A stretch of DNA of 64,000 nt from Cocos nucifera (lineage: Eukaryota > Streptophyta > Magnoliopsida > Arecales > Arecaceae), in NCBI GenBank assembly GCA_006176705.1, contig QRFJ01004224.1:31015-95014 (forward strand), given 5' to 3'. This document shows, piece by piece, positions 47,219 to 58,639 of this stretch. The number at the start of each line of letters is the position of its first letter. Position 1 is the stretch's first letter. The notes under the pieces were generated by a model. The model saw nothing but the letters and a program-made list of their open reading frames with translations. It searched no databases and was not told where the DNA came from. The translations under genes were made by a program, and so were the position numbers.

Positions 47219-48039
47219 AACATGGTCGATTAGGATTTGATTAGATCACTTAGTGATTCTAGCTGACCCATGTTACTAGAAATTAGTTTGACTGATTTCA
47301 ATTTAGTAAGATTGAATTAGGTTCCTATGGACCAAAATTGATCCTATCCTCATCAATTAACTTGACAAAATTAGTGGGAGGATTTGGCTTGGTGAAGTCA
47401 GTGGGTGAAATATGGTTCATATCTCAAATCATAAGTAAATAAAATCCTTTAAATTATTAGATCTTTAAAATGATAAGCTTATGGGGATAACCGAGTCATA
47501 GCCTCCCATTAAGGTAAATAGTAATGAGTCCAATTTTCTAGGTGAACATTGGAGGTGCCTTACACTTGGTGTTCATCTGAATATTGGAATTACTATCCAT
47601 CATATGATGATTAGATTGCACTCTCTTAATGATGATCAGGTTAGCCAGAGCTTTCCTCGGGCCTGGTTATCATTGGTTTGATGCACTGAAGTCAATTATG
47701 TTAATGGTTGGACCAAACCAGACCTTTTCAGTGAAGGCCATAGCCTACTAAATTAGCTTTTGGGGCAAAATCTAATTACTATAAATTATTTGGAGAAACA
47801 ATTGATTGTGAACCTACCTGTAGATGCACGCGGATTAGCCAAAGCTTTTCTTGGGCCTGTTTGTAGTCTATGTGGATTCCAGTACCCACTAAGGAGTTAG
47901 TGTAATTCCTCAAATTGGAGGTAGAGACCATCGATTCATTTAAAAATAGTGGAAAGATCTTTAGATTAAAGTCCAAGTCTTTAAGACTAATTAATTCAAG
48001 TACAAATTAGGTTTCATATTTTCCTTTTAGATAAATAGA

Positions 48040-48554
48040 ATGGCAACTATAAGTCCATTCCATTCATTATTGGATAGTGACAAGCATTTAGAACCTAAGA
48101 ATGAAGAGTCAAGTGTTAACCCTAATCAGACAGACCCAAAGAGGAATTGTCCTCTTCATCCAAATAGGCTAAATAAGAGAAATTAGCAAGTGGTTGCTGA
48201 TCAAGGTTGTTATATGATAATACCTTGTAATTTCTCCATATGTGATACATCTATCTGGGTATTAGATACCGAGAGTCTAATTCATATATACAATTTATTG
48301 CATGGACTTCAAATTGGTAGAAAGTTTGAGAATGGTGATAGATTCCTTAATATTGGAGATGAAAGTAAAGTTTCAGTCCTAGCATTGGAAACTCTTAATT
48401 TATTTTTCAAAAATAATATTATTATTTTAAGTGATTGTCACTATTGTCCATATTTTATGATGAACATAATATCTATTGGACTTTTGGCTTAGGATGGTTA
48501 TTGTTTGTCAATAAAAGAAAATTTTTATCATATCACTATCAATGGTATTATAGT
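48040..48554 (+). pseudogene. Reduced gag and protease of element B
   Basis: It starts MATISPFHSLLDSDKHLEP, the normal N-terminus of a copia Gag, then passes within about 25 residues to PKRNCPLHPN and on to the protease part (ORF from 48190: WVLDTES, where D-[ST]-G is expected, so the active site is damaged). Most of Gag, including capsid and a complete zinc knuckle, is missing. Element C interrupts the frame at 48555, shortly after SIKENFYHITINGI. Confidence 0.72.
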
Positions 48555-49369
48555 TGTTGGTGCGAAATTATGGTTGTTGCTAGAATTGAGGCTGGAGTCA
48601 AAGAAGATGAGGTCGTCGTTGGTGACTTGCAATCATCCGGGGTTGGGGGTGGTGGCTCCGACAAGATCCTTCGACAATCAAGTCAGCTCTTTCGGCCAAC
48701 AGAAATAGAGTGCTCAAAGAGATTTTAGCAAAGTTTTTAGAAAACAATCAAGAGCTCGGAGAAGAAAGCATATCTGGAGGGTCCCTTATATAGGTGGAGC
48801 CCATAACAAACTAATAGTGATTGCTGTAACTACCTGATAGTGGACCGTTCAAGGCCACATGAGGCTTGTTATGGAGGGTCATGTCTGTTGTTGTGATGCG
48901 CCAGTCCACTAGAGTCTGATAACTCAAGTTCGAATAGGATAGCCGTAGGTAATAAAGAATTCTTAACTAACACCGTTCCAAAGGAGTTTGAAGGTTCTTG
49001 AGATTAGCCGTGCTTGGGTCATCATTTGCCATATCATGAGTCAATTTTGAGACATTTTTGGATAGCTGGTAAGAGAAGTCTGAGAGGAGCTCGATAGATA
49101 GAGAAGCCCGGGAAGAGTTCGACTGGCGGCGAAGCCTATCCGGAGTTCGACCATCGAAGGAGTGCGATTGAAGGACAAGTCTGGTGGGAGTTCGACTGCT
49201 GAAGGAGTCCGATTGAAGGAGAAGTCCGATAGAAGTTCGACTGCTGAAGGAGTCTGGGAGGTCTTATGAATTTGGTGGAAGCTCGTCCCTGGCAGTTGAT
49301 ATCGAGTGGGCTAATTCAAAGGTCAGACATTCCAGCTGAGCTTCGGTAGGAGGAGGTTTATCTCCAATA
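48555..49369 (-). repeat. 3' LTR of element C
   Basis: 815 bases, TGTTGGTGCGAAATTATGG to TCTCCAATA on the plus strand. The TATA box on the minus strand is at 48784-48792. It has only about three units of the 45-bp minisatellite that is expanded in the 5' LTR. Confidence 0.85.
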
Positions 49370-49501
49370 ATAGTCTTCCTACTTTCGAGTTCGAAATTCG
49401 AAAGAAGAAAGTACGAATGTGACTGTCGAAGTTCTTTTCTTAAAGTAATCATCTTACCGCACTTTTTCTTTATTTTCCCCCCTTCTTTCCTTTATCTTAC
49501 T

Positions 49502-50191
49502 ATGACTTGTCCATGGTAGTCGGGCCACAATATATTGACCCACCTTAAGAGGATAAATCATCAAGAGGCAGAAGTGCTGAAGGTCTAGGGGGACCTTTGA
49601 GCTGAGATCGATTACCTTCAGGGGAAGGTCGCCGAGGCTGAGTGCCTCACGGAGGAGAAGGTGGTGGAAAATGAGAGTTAATGGGATGTTCTTCAAAAGG
49701 AGGAGCTCATCTCGATCGGGCTCAAGGCCGCACTGGCCCTGAAGGAGGAGAAAAAGAAGGAGATCAAGATCAAGATCGTCGAGCTGGAAGTTAGAATGTC
49801 CAAGTCTATTTCGAAGGTGGCAGCCCGAGCCATGGAGGAGTTCATGGCCTCCTGCAAAATGAATGACTTAAATATCACATTCGGCCAGAAGGCATTCATT
49901 AAGGGCTTCGAACTCTATGAAGGTAGGGCGGCCTAGAGGTTTCCTGAGCTTGATCTCAACTTCCTGAAAGAGAAGCCTGACGAAGAAATGGGCCTGTCTG
50001 GTGCTATAGCTAATCCCTCCCCTGCCGAAGTGGTCTTTGAATCCTTCAAGCTTACTATCGAGGTGCTCGAGCCCATGTAGGAGCCCGAGGTTGTCTCCGA
50101 AGCACTGGTTGAACTCATTCCTGAGCCTGTGGCTATCCCTGGAGTGTCGAGCTCCTCTACTGCTTCCCCTTCGGAGGTCGGGGGTTTGTAG
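49502..50191 (+). pseudogene. Antisense ORF 1 in element C (acidic, Glu/Lys-rich protein)
   Basis: It runs on the plus strand, opposite to gag-pol, directly inside the 3' LTR. From the ATG at 49502 one frame can be followed without a shift for 229 codons to the double stop at 50189, with six in-frame stops. It is Glu/Lys-rich and probably coiled coil (around EKVVENES, LKAALALKEEKKKE), then has a conserved-looking stretch FGQKAFIKGFELYEG, FPELDLNFLKEKPDEE, and a Pro/Ser tail ending SPSEVGGL. I do not recognise a domain. Tat-lineage elements in other plants are known to carry extra, sometimes antisense, ORFs between integrase and 3' LTR, and this fits that position. It could be the first exon of the next entry. 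Confidence 0.6.
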
Positions 50192-50291
50192 TAGTTGTAT
50201 TTTCTTTTTGCTTTATCCTACACTCGTAAACATTTTAATCAATGAAAGTAGAACTTTTAATCAATTGCTTAGAGTACTTTTCATGCATTAG

Positions 50292-51184
50292 ATGCAGTCC
50301 CCTATTGATGCTGAACCGCAACCTCAGGGAATTTCTTTAAAATTGATAGTTAGAAATTTGAAGAAGAAAGTTCACCACTTGAGAAAGAAATTAAAAATGG
50401 TGGAAGATGAACTTCAAAAATCTAGAAAGAATGCATTAGAGAAGATAATTAAGGTTACCCGCCTTCATAAGCTGCATATGAAAGATTCCACAACCTTCAT
50501 TATCAAGAAGGACAGCTTCGAGAGGGAGTTAGAGGAGCTCAAGAAAAGTGCCGGCAATAAGTCTTCGGCATTAACAGCGAAGGTCGGCTCCCTCGAAGTC
50601 GAATGTCAGGCAGTGAAGGAGAAGATTCAGCTATTGGAGGAGAGTTCACCGTGGTCTCTGATAAGATGCGACATGAGTGAGATTGGTCGAAGAAGTTCTC
50701 CATGCTTCAAAAGCAGTTATATGATGCCGAGCTCACTTATGATATATACAAGCTAGGTTGGAGCGAGAGGATATCCAAGCTTGAGCAAAAGCTTCATGCT
50801 ACTAACAGCGAGATGACCCAGCTTCAAAAATAACTCAATGACAGTCATCAATCTGGCGTGAGTAAGGGATCAAAGCTGGTTGCCTCTTTGACGAGGACTC
50901 TGGGCGAGCTTTTGAAAGTGGTTGGGAGGGAGAAAGTCAAGGTTCAATGGCTGAAGATCCAGCTGCCGTGCGAGCAACAAGCCATTACGGATGCTGAGGC
51001 TGAGTCCGAAATTCTAAGAAAGCAGCGGCGAGAGCATGAAGGCAAATTCGGACAGATTAACAGAATGTATATAGATGGCTTATGCCAAAAAAGAGAGCTT
51101 GAGGATGAGATCCTTAGATTAAAGCAAGTCCTAGTGATGGCTGGGGCCGACAGCCCAAAATTTGAAGAGTTCGGTCCATCCTAA
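50292..51184 (+). pseudogene. Antisense ORF 2 in element C (long coiled coil)
   Basis: Open from the ATG at 50292 (MQSPIDAEPQPQG) for about 115 codons, then a two-base shift near 50640, then continuing with two stops to 51182-51184 (last part open from 50858, ending KFEEFGPS). Almost all of it is predicted coiled coil: IVRNLKKKVHHLRKKLKMVE, FERELEELKKS, ECQAVKEKIQLLEE, HEGKFGQINRM, KRELEDEILRLKQVL. There is no enzyme motif. A poly(A) signal follows at 51323. Together with ORF 1 it makes a plus-strand unit of 1.7 kb. A structural or partner-binding role is all that can be inferred. Confidence 0.6.
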
Positions 51185-51322
51185 GAATTCGATCCTTTTC
51201 TTTTTTTCTTTCTTTTTATGTAATCGATCTTGCCAACCTTTATTTTGCTTGTAATGAACTTGTATTCTCGCGTGATCGATCTTGCCGACCTTTATCTTGC
51301 TTGGAACGAACTTAATATTTGC

Positions 51323-51328
51323 AATAAA
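51323..51328 (+). terminator. Poly(A) signal after antisense ORF 2
   Basis: AATAAA in GCAATAAAATGG, 139 bases after the stop at 51184, within a T-rich stretch. It supports a separate plus-strand transcript. Confidence 0.45.
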
Positions 51329-51539
51329 ATGGTATTCTTTTCGCTATTGTCTTATATGGATTTGATGCTGGTTAATGGATCCGCTTTCTTCACCTCATTT
51401 TTCTTTGCTTTGCCTTCTAATGATATGCTCGTTGTGGATGCCGAGCTCGGGTCCCTTCTATGAACTTGGGCGGGGCTCCCCCATTCGTATTTGTCATAGC
51501 TGCAGAGGGGATACGTATAAGGGTCCTAGTATGGCTTTT

Positions 51540-52560
51540 TTCTTTCCTTCATTTTAGATTAATAAAGGCCTTGGCCTCGCTTATATAAGGACGAGGTTCT
51601 TTTCTATTCCTTGTACGATCATAGGGGTATGTTAGGGCCTTTGACAGGATTTCTCTCCTCATCTTGTATTTGGTTAACGAGGCCTTCTGCTTTGCTCACA
51701 TTAGGATGAGATTTTCTTTCTATTTCTAATGTGGCTGTAGGGATGCATTAGGACCGCTGGAGGGATCTCATCCCTCATCTCATCTAAGATTAACAAGGTC
51801 TTCACTTTGCTCATGTTAGGATGAGGTTCTTCTCCTATTTCTAACAGGACTGCAGGGGTACATTAGGGTCATTGGAAGGGCCTATCCCCTCATCTCGTCT
51901 TAGATTAATAAGGTCTTCACTTTGCTCATGTTAGGATGAGGTTCTCCTACTGTTCCTAATAGGATTGTAGGGACACATTAGGGCCGCTGGAAGGGCTTCT
52001 CCCCTCATCTCATCTTAGATTAATGAGGTCTTCAGCTTTGCTCATATTAGGATGAGGTTCTCCTCCTATTCCTAATATGGCTGTATGGGCACATTAGGGC
52101 CATTGGAAGGGCTCTTCTCTCATCTCATCTTAGATTTAACGAGGTCCTTCGACTTTGCTCACATTAGGATGAGGTTCTCCTCCTGTTTCTAACATGGCTG
52201 TAGGGATACATTAGGGCCATTGGAAGGGCCTTTTCCCTCATCTCATCTTAGATTAATGAGGCCTTCAACTTTTTTCATGTTAGGATGAGATTCTCGTTCT
52301 GTTCTTAACGTGACTGTAGGGGCATATTAGGGTCACTGAAAGGGCCTCTCTTCTCATCTCATCTTAGATTAACGCAATCTTCACTTTGCTCATGTTAGGA
52401 CGAGATTCTCCTCCTATTCCTTACATGGTTGTAGGGGCACATTAGGACCGTTGGAATGGCCTCTCTCATCATCTCATCTTAGATTAATGAGGCCTTCAAC
52501 TTTGCTCACGTTAGGATGAGGTTCTCCTCCTGTTCTTAACGTGGCTATCTCTGTTGCATG
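51540..52560 (+). repeat. Tandem repeat, about nine units of 115-117 bp, in the 3' part of C
   Basis: The word TTAGGATGAG (or a one-base variant) falls at 51701, 51816, 51931, 52047, 52164, 52280, 52395 and 52511, with a weaker copy at about 51585. Each unit also carries GGCTGTAGGG, ACATTAGGGCC and CTCATCTCATCTTAGATT. It lies between integrase and the antisense ORFs. Confidence 0.9.
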
Positions 52561-53960
52561 GTTAAGTTCGGGAAGTCATTTCCTACCATTATAGATTTGC
52601 AACAAGGATCGAGGAGTTAAAGTAGAGGGATTTTATTGCGACCAGGTCATTGATAATACATCCATAGATTTTTCGAGTTCCATGGTCGGGTTATATCAAT
52701 TCCCCCAAGCTCCTTCAGGTAATACATCCTGGGCCAGACAACTTTCTTGACCTCGTAGTGTCCTTCTCAATTTGTGGCAAGCTTCCCCTAGTTTTGAGGC
52801 TGAGAAATGGCTGCTCATCGAAGCACTAACTCTCCTACTCTGAGTACTGTCTTTGACTCTAGAGTTGCAGTATCGGGCCACCCTTCGCCTGTATGTAGCC
52901 ATCCGAACTTAGGTCTCCTCTCATTTTTTCTCCAATAGGTTGAGGTTAGCTCTGAGGTCTTGCAAATTGCATTGCTTATTGAAGGCCATGACTCATGCCG
53001 ATGGGAGTTTGAGCTCTACTAGGATAATTACCTCCATTCTGAAGGCCAAGATGAATGGTATTTCCATAATTGGCAGTCTTTGAGTAGTTTGGTATGCCCA
53101 GAGCACATGGTAGAGTTCGTCCATCCAAGTCCTCCTTGCTTTTTCAAGCCTCGCCTTAATACCTTGTAATAAGGTCCTATTGGTCACCTCTGCTTCATCA
53201 TTTTCTTGCGAATGGGCCACCGATGTAAAATTATGGAAGATGTTCAAGTTCTCGTAGAACTCAGCATACCTCATCCCAGTGAACTATCACCCATTATCTG
53301 TTACAAGGGTTCAGGGCAGGCCGAACCTACAAACAATCGACTTTCAGACAAGGTCTTATACTTTGGCTTCAGTAATTTTTGCTAGGGGTTCGGTCTCGAT
53401 CCATTTGGTGAAATAGTCGATCATCACTAAAAGAAACTTTCTATTGTCCGAATGCCATCGGGAAGGGGCCAAGTATATCCATCCTCTATTGTGCAAATGG
53501 CCAAGGGGCACTCAAGGGTGTAACCTCAGAGGCTGGTTACCTTTGTATATTTGCAATCCTCTGACAACGATCACATCTTTTAACATATTCGACATAATCA
53601 TAATGCATAGTCGATCAATAATACTCTTATTGAAGTAGCTTGTGAGATAGAGATCTAGCATCTAGATGGTTCCCAAAGATTCCTTCATGCACTTTTCACA
53701 GTGTAAAGTTGGCTTCAGAAGGTCAGAGATATTTCAAAAGTATCAAGGAGTATGATCTCTTGTACAACTTATCCTCATACAGAATATATCGGGATGCTTG
53801 GTTTCTCAGCTTTCGAGCTTCTTTTAGATTATAGGAGAGTGTCCCATCTTTGAGATAAGCGACCAACAGGTCGATCTAATAGGACTCATGGTCGATCTGC
53901 ATTGTAGATTGCAGCTCTTCCATACTCAGGCATTTTAACACTTAAAAGTATACTTCTTTG
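52560..53960 (-). pseudogene. Integrase of element C
   Basis: On the minus strand: zinc site with KRCDRCQRIANI (near 53560), core with MDILGPFPMAFG, and an open part 53274-52993 with NIFHNFTSVAHSQENDEAEV and DELYHVLWAYQTTQRLP, the integrase core end in which NGQAE has become NDEAE. The C-terminal part 52902-52696 (YRRRVARYCNSRVK) is then out of frame. Many stops. It would catalyse strand transfer of the element DNA, but this copy is dead. Confidence 0.8.
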
Positions 53961-54109
53961 AAAAGTTCATTGGGGGCAAGTATGGCCAGCTTGGATAGAA
54001 GGTTGTCTCTAGTATTCTCTACCCTTAGAATATGCTGAATGCCAAAGCCACTGAAGTATGAGGTCAGACTCTTTACTTTCTCAAGATACTTTATCATACT
54101 TTCCTCCCA

Positions 54110-54485
54110 AGCTTCATAACTGCCATTAACTTATTCCACTACCAACTGTGAGTCATTATAAGCCTAGAGCTGGTCTGCCACTAGTTCTTTTGCTATCTTC
54201 TATTTTACTATCAGAGCTTCATATTCTACCCCATTGTTTATTGTAGGAAATTCAAAGTGTAATGCATACTCGGTGATGACCTCTTCAAGATTGATCAGGA
54301 TCAGTCCAGCACCTGCATCGGAAGCATTGGAAGACTCGTCAACATACAAGGCCCAAAAACTTTTAGGAAGGTTCGCTCTTGCTTCAGGGGAGCTCGTCTG
54401 CCACCATGGAATGCTGGTCTTATTCCACCCAGGTTTGGCATCGTCTGGGATCGTGCATTCAACTATAAAATTGGCCAGTATTTAA
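54110..54485 (-). pseudogene. Second (archaeal-type) RNase H of element C
   Basis: The minus strand reads YVDESSNASDAGAGLIL, then YALHFEFPTINNGVEYEAL and, after a stop, AYNDSQLVVE. These are the D, E and D blocks of an archaeal-type RNase H, normally DGASN, NNxAEYEAL and xDSQLV. The E block is NNGVEYEAL, with the Glu kept. A second RNase H behind the Ty3 one marks the Tat lineage. Confidence 0.72.
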
Positions 54486-54541
54486 ACCTTGATTGATGGC
54501 CGAGGTTGATAGTTAATGTTGAACTCTATCAGCTCAATAGC

Positions 54542-54841
54542 CTACTTTGCTATTCTTCCAAAGGCATCTGTTCGATGAAGAACTACCTTGATTGATTGAT
54601 CAGAGAGGAGTGTTATGATATGCCCCTGAAAGTAGGGCCAAAGTCTCCTGGCTACAATCATAAGAGGGTAAGTTACCTTTTCTAATTTAGTGTACCTAGT
54701 CTCCGCATCTCTCAAGACTCGGTTCATGTAGTAGATCGGCCATTGCACTTTTGCCTCTTCCTTAATCAGGACCACTGCCAGGGCTGCAGGAGAGACTGCC
54801 AGATCTAGGAACAATTCTTCTCCAGGCTCGAGCTTTGCCAA
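54542..54841 (-). pseudogene. Ty3-type RNase H of element C
   Basis: Open over 99 codons: LFLDLAVSPAALAVVLIKEE, VQWPIYYMNRVLRDAETRY, LEKVTYPLMIVARRLWPYFQ, ITLLSDQSIKVVLHR. This is the RNase H domain that directly follows RT in Ty3/gypsy elements. Confidence 0.85.
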
Positions 54842-54883
54842 CAGTGGGAGTGAGCTAAGGTAGTCCTTAAGCTCATCAAATGT

Positions 54884-55660
54884 CTATTGGCATTCTGCCA
54901 TCCAGCAGAAGTTGTTCGGTTGCTTGAGGACCTGGAAGAATGGCATACACCACTCAACCGACTTCAAAATAAAGTGATTTATAGATGCCACTTTTTTGGT
55001 TAGGCGTTGGACTTTTTTTATTGATTTTGGGGTGGTCATCTCTTGGATTGCTCGGATCTTCTCTAGATTGGCTTTGACCCCCCGCCTCGAGACCACGAAC
55101 CCCAAGAATTTTCCCGAGGTCACTCTGAAAGTGCATTTGATTGGGCTTAGCTTCATCTTGTACTTTCAAAAGGCACTGAAGATCTCTTCAAAGTCGGCAA
55201 CATGATTGGTTGACATTCAGCTCTTGACCAACATATCATCGATGTAGACTTTCATATTGTGGCCAATTTGATCCTTGAAGATCTTATTGACCAGGCACTA
55301 ATAGGTTGCACCCACTTTTTTAAGCCCAAAGGGCATGATCCTATAACAATAAAGACTATGATTAGTAATAAAAGCAATTTTCTCCTTGTTCTCTAGTGCC
55401 ATCTAGATTTGATTGTAGTCGGAGAAGGCATCCATGTAGATGAGGAGCTTATGGCCCGAGGTTGCGTCTACTAGTTGATCAATTCTGGGCACAAGATAGC
55501 TATCCTTTGGATAGGCCTTGTTCAACTTCTTAAAGTCGATACATATTCTCCATCTACTACTGGCCTTCTTGACTAGGACCACATTAGAGACCCAACTTGG
55601 ATAGTGGACTTCTTGGATGAACCCAGCATTAAGGAGCTTATCCACTTCTTTCACTATCAC
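54884..55660 (-). pseudogene. Reverse transcriptase of element C
   Basis: 55660-55403 gives the first RT motifs: LLNAGFIQEVHYPSWVSNVV, WRICIDFKKLNKAYPKDSY, PRIDQLVDATSGHKLL, YMDAFSDYNQI (first catalytic Asp in MDAFS). After a stop the rest is read in parts, with 55156-54884 giving KLSPIKCTFRVTSGKFLGFVVSRRG split over short segments. The YVDD region near 55240 reads IYVDDMLVK. Upstream, 56044-55685 is the protease-RT linker with FAWVPADMPEIDIEV. Confidence 0.85.
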
Positions 55661-55684
55661 CTTCTGCCTTTCTGGTGCATGGCC

Positions 55685-56365
55685 CTAAATTTTCTCTTTC
55701 ATCGATCTATACTTAGGATCGACAACCAACTGATGTTCCATGACTTCGATATCAATTTCTGGCATGTCTGCTGGGACCCAAGCGAAGATGTCAGCATTCT
55801 TCCACAAGAAAGTAATGAGCTGCTCTCGGACTTCATCTCCCAAGTTGGAGCCGATCTGCACTGTATGCTCCGTGCTTTCATCATTCAGAGGGATGGTTAC
55901 AAGGTCTTCCGTGGGCTCACCCCACTTCTTAATAAGATTGTCATGGACATCCAGCCCATAACTGGGCAAGGGTCGGGATTGCTTCCCTTTTGTAAGGCAA
56001 TGGAGTAATAGTGCCTTGCTAAGGCTTAATCTCCTCAATTCCATAGCTTATCAAAAACTTCACTTTCAAGTAGTAGGTCGACACCACAGCCTAGATGCAT
56101 TTAGACCTGGTTGGTCGAGAATTGCATTACAGACTAATGGGGCCTTCACTACCAAAAAATCGACCTATGCTTTGGCTCGATTTGGGTATTGTCCTGCAGC
56201 TACAGTTAGTGTTATTATTCCTTCAACTGGCATAGCATCGCCAGTGAAGCCCACCAACGGGGAGTTCATAGGTTTCAGGTGGTTATGAGATACAGACATT
56301 TTAGTAAATGCATCATAAAATAAGATATCGATAGAGCTTTCATTATCTACTAAAATACAGCGTAC
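55685..56365 (-). pseudogene. Protease and linker of element C, split by a solo LTR
   Basis: Just left of the solo LTR the minus strand reads ILVDNESSIDILF, the gypsy protease site (normally VDxGSS, here VDNESS). 56044-55685 continues to the RT as an open linker of 119 codons. The solo LTR sits a few codons upstream of the active site. Confidence 0.72.
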
Positions 56366-57674
56366 TGTTAGATATATATGTCCTAGAAGCCAGAATTGGC
56401 TGACACTTGTAATACACTTCTAGGGGCAAAATTATAATTTTGACTAATATCAATAAAATGGATTATTTTCTATCACATATGTGTATTTAGTGTATGTGAT
56501 ACATCCTTTGAGTTAATGGTAATGATAATTCATATTTTCAAGACATGAATAATCATTGTTAACTCATAAAATGCTCCCGACCATAGGATCATCATGAGGA
56601 TGGTGATTGATCCAGAAGGTTGGTGTACAATCGCTTCTCTTTAGTAGATGAGTCTTGAGTCTATGATGTGGAGACACCAGAGCGAGAGTACAGGTACTCG
56701 TTAGAGAACGAGGGCACTGAGCGTGACCACCTTGAGTAGTCATTAGGAAGTCTACCTTCTCATCAATGACTGACTCGATGCTGTAGTAGTGTGTCTGGTT
56801 CTTTGACCTGAGGTGCATCGGCAGTTCACCTTGAGGGTGTTATAGTTTGACTACACCATTACTCGATCTCCTAGCCATATGAAACCCCGAGGTGTATGTT
56901 GGCTATAGCATGTTCATTGTAGGAACTGGATGGCATCAAGATGGAATCTATCTACCTCGGTGGTAGAGGAGCAGCCCTATGATAATCATGAGAATCAAGT
57001 CCAGAAGCCCATGGCCATGGCAGAGTGAAATAATAGAAAGAGTTTCTATTTAGATTTTCACATTGGACTCGAATCGAATGATTACATCATATGACAGAAA
57101 CTAGGGTTTGACGAGTTCACCTAAACCCTAATCTGATCGGGGCTCAAGATAGAAGAACTGAATCACACAGGTAGCTACACCAAGAGGTTCGCATTCAGCT
57201 CTGATGGATTGCCACCATATACTGCTAGGTGTCACTGGTGGATTTTGGGAGCAATTAGAATGATTTAGATGATCGATCATTCTAGCTATTCGAATCAGAA
57301 GAGTTCTGATCCATCGAAAGGAGTTTTGATGATGTCGATGATAGAGATCATGACATATCCCATTACCATATAGAACTAAAGCTAACTGGGTCACACAAAC
57401 AAGGGTTTGAATCTGGTGATCATCAATTGAACTTATCTAGTTCAATTGATCTGAATGAGATTCAATTAGGTTCAAGGAAATCATGCTAGCACTCGATTGA
57501 ACCTAACGTTCTTCTTTTTCTATCATAAATAAGTTATCCTATCTGAGCCAAAGAAGTTTGTGCTCAATCAGAGGCCTTCATATGGTCTGACTGGAGGTAG
57601 TCCAAGTCAGAATAGGTTGTTTTATTTTGTAAGACATTACCTGCCATTTTTGGTCACCTGCCATTTCTTGTTCT

Positions 57675-57737
57675 TTGACTTTGGTCAAAAGTCTACCTTT
57701 GATTGGTCAAACGTTGACCATTGACACTTTGACTTTT
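57675..57737 (+). promoter_or_regulatory. W-box array of the solo LTR
   Basis: Six or more TTGAC/GTCAA cores remain; one site present in A2 is lost (TTGACC to CTACC). Confidence 0.5.
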
Positions 57738-58047
57738 AACCACATGTCATGCACCTATTGGAGAGCTGGTGGGGGCCTATCCCCCTACCAGAATTTGGCA
57801 AGGAGGAGGGCGCACGCCACCCTAGGCCTGCACCCAAGCTGGAGGTGCCCTAGAGTCATTGTTGGACAAGGACTCCACCTCCCTTTTGGATTTCAATTAG
57901 AGTTCTTCTAAGAATCCAATTTGACTGGTCTTAGGCACCCTCTAAGAAGAAATCCAGGGGAATCTATTCACACCAATTAGATTTAGATCTGATTTCACAA
58001 AGGGTTGTGATTGGTTGGGAAGAAGAGGAGTTGGATCACAGGTAGTC

Positions 58048-58055
58048 TATAAATA
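58048..58055 (+). promoter_or_regulatory. TATA box of the solo LTR
   Basis: TATAAATA in the same context as the other A-family LTRs. Confidence 0.65.
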
Positions 58056-58639
58056 AGACCCTGCGCCCAACTCAGATTATGATATGATTGAGAATCATAA
58101 TTCCCCATGCCCAAGGCTGCCTCTCCCCTCTTCCTCCATGCCAAACCTCCTTCTCCCTCTCCTCTCCACGTTCAAAAGGATTTTGGACTTTGGTTGGTGC
58201 GATCCAGATCAAAGAAAGGAGATCTAAAGCAAGAAGGCTGCACTGCTGCAAAGGACAACTGCTGATCTTCAAAAGGAGTTTTGAAGATCCTCCAGATCAG
58301 ATCCAGATCTAATTTTTGGAGGTGTGATAGAGAAGAAGAGGATCTCTAGATCCAGCCCAAGTGGATATCGGTAGAGGCCAGGCGCTTGCGTGGCTAGATC
58401 CAGAACCTTCCACTGCAAACAGGATCATCAATAGGGTAATAGGATTATCCAAATTAGATAAATTAAATTTGATTTAATTTATTCTTATTTTATTTTATTT
58501 ATTAAAATAATAAGAATCAGATCTGAAACATCCTAGATCTAATATGGATTAAAAAAAAAAAAATTTAAATATATCTCTTGATCTGATCAGATCTAAACGA
58601 ACCTGGACCAAAAAATCAGGATTTTCCTTCATGTACATC

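Larger units (their letters stand above)
45892..48039 (+). other. 5' leader of element B
   Basis: Non-coding. It contains a GC-richer repeated stretch (46200-46590) not seen in the other leaders and the conserved block at 47103-47218. The remainder resembles the A3 leader. Confidence 0.65.
56366..58631 (+). repeat. Solo LTR of the A family, inserted in element C
   Basis: 2266 bases, TGTTAGATATATATGTCC to TTTTCCTTCA, in plus orientation. Flanks are cgtac (56361-56365) and tgtac (58632-58636), a 5-bp target duplicate with one C/T difference. There is no internal region, so it came from LTR-LTR recombination. It contains the W-box array (57675-57737) and TATA box (58048-58055). Confidence 0.93.

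Noticed and set aside
51540..52560. Regular repeat array that could suggest a CRISPR
   Set aside because: The units are about 116 bp, directly adjoining, without unique spacers, inside a plant retrotransposon.
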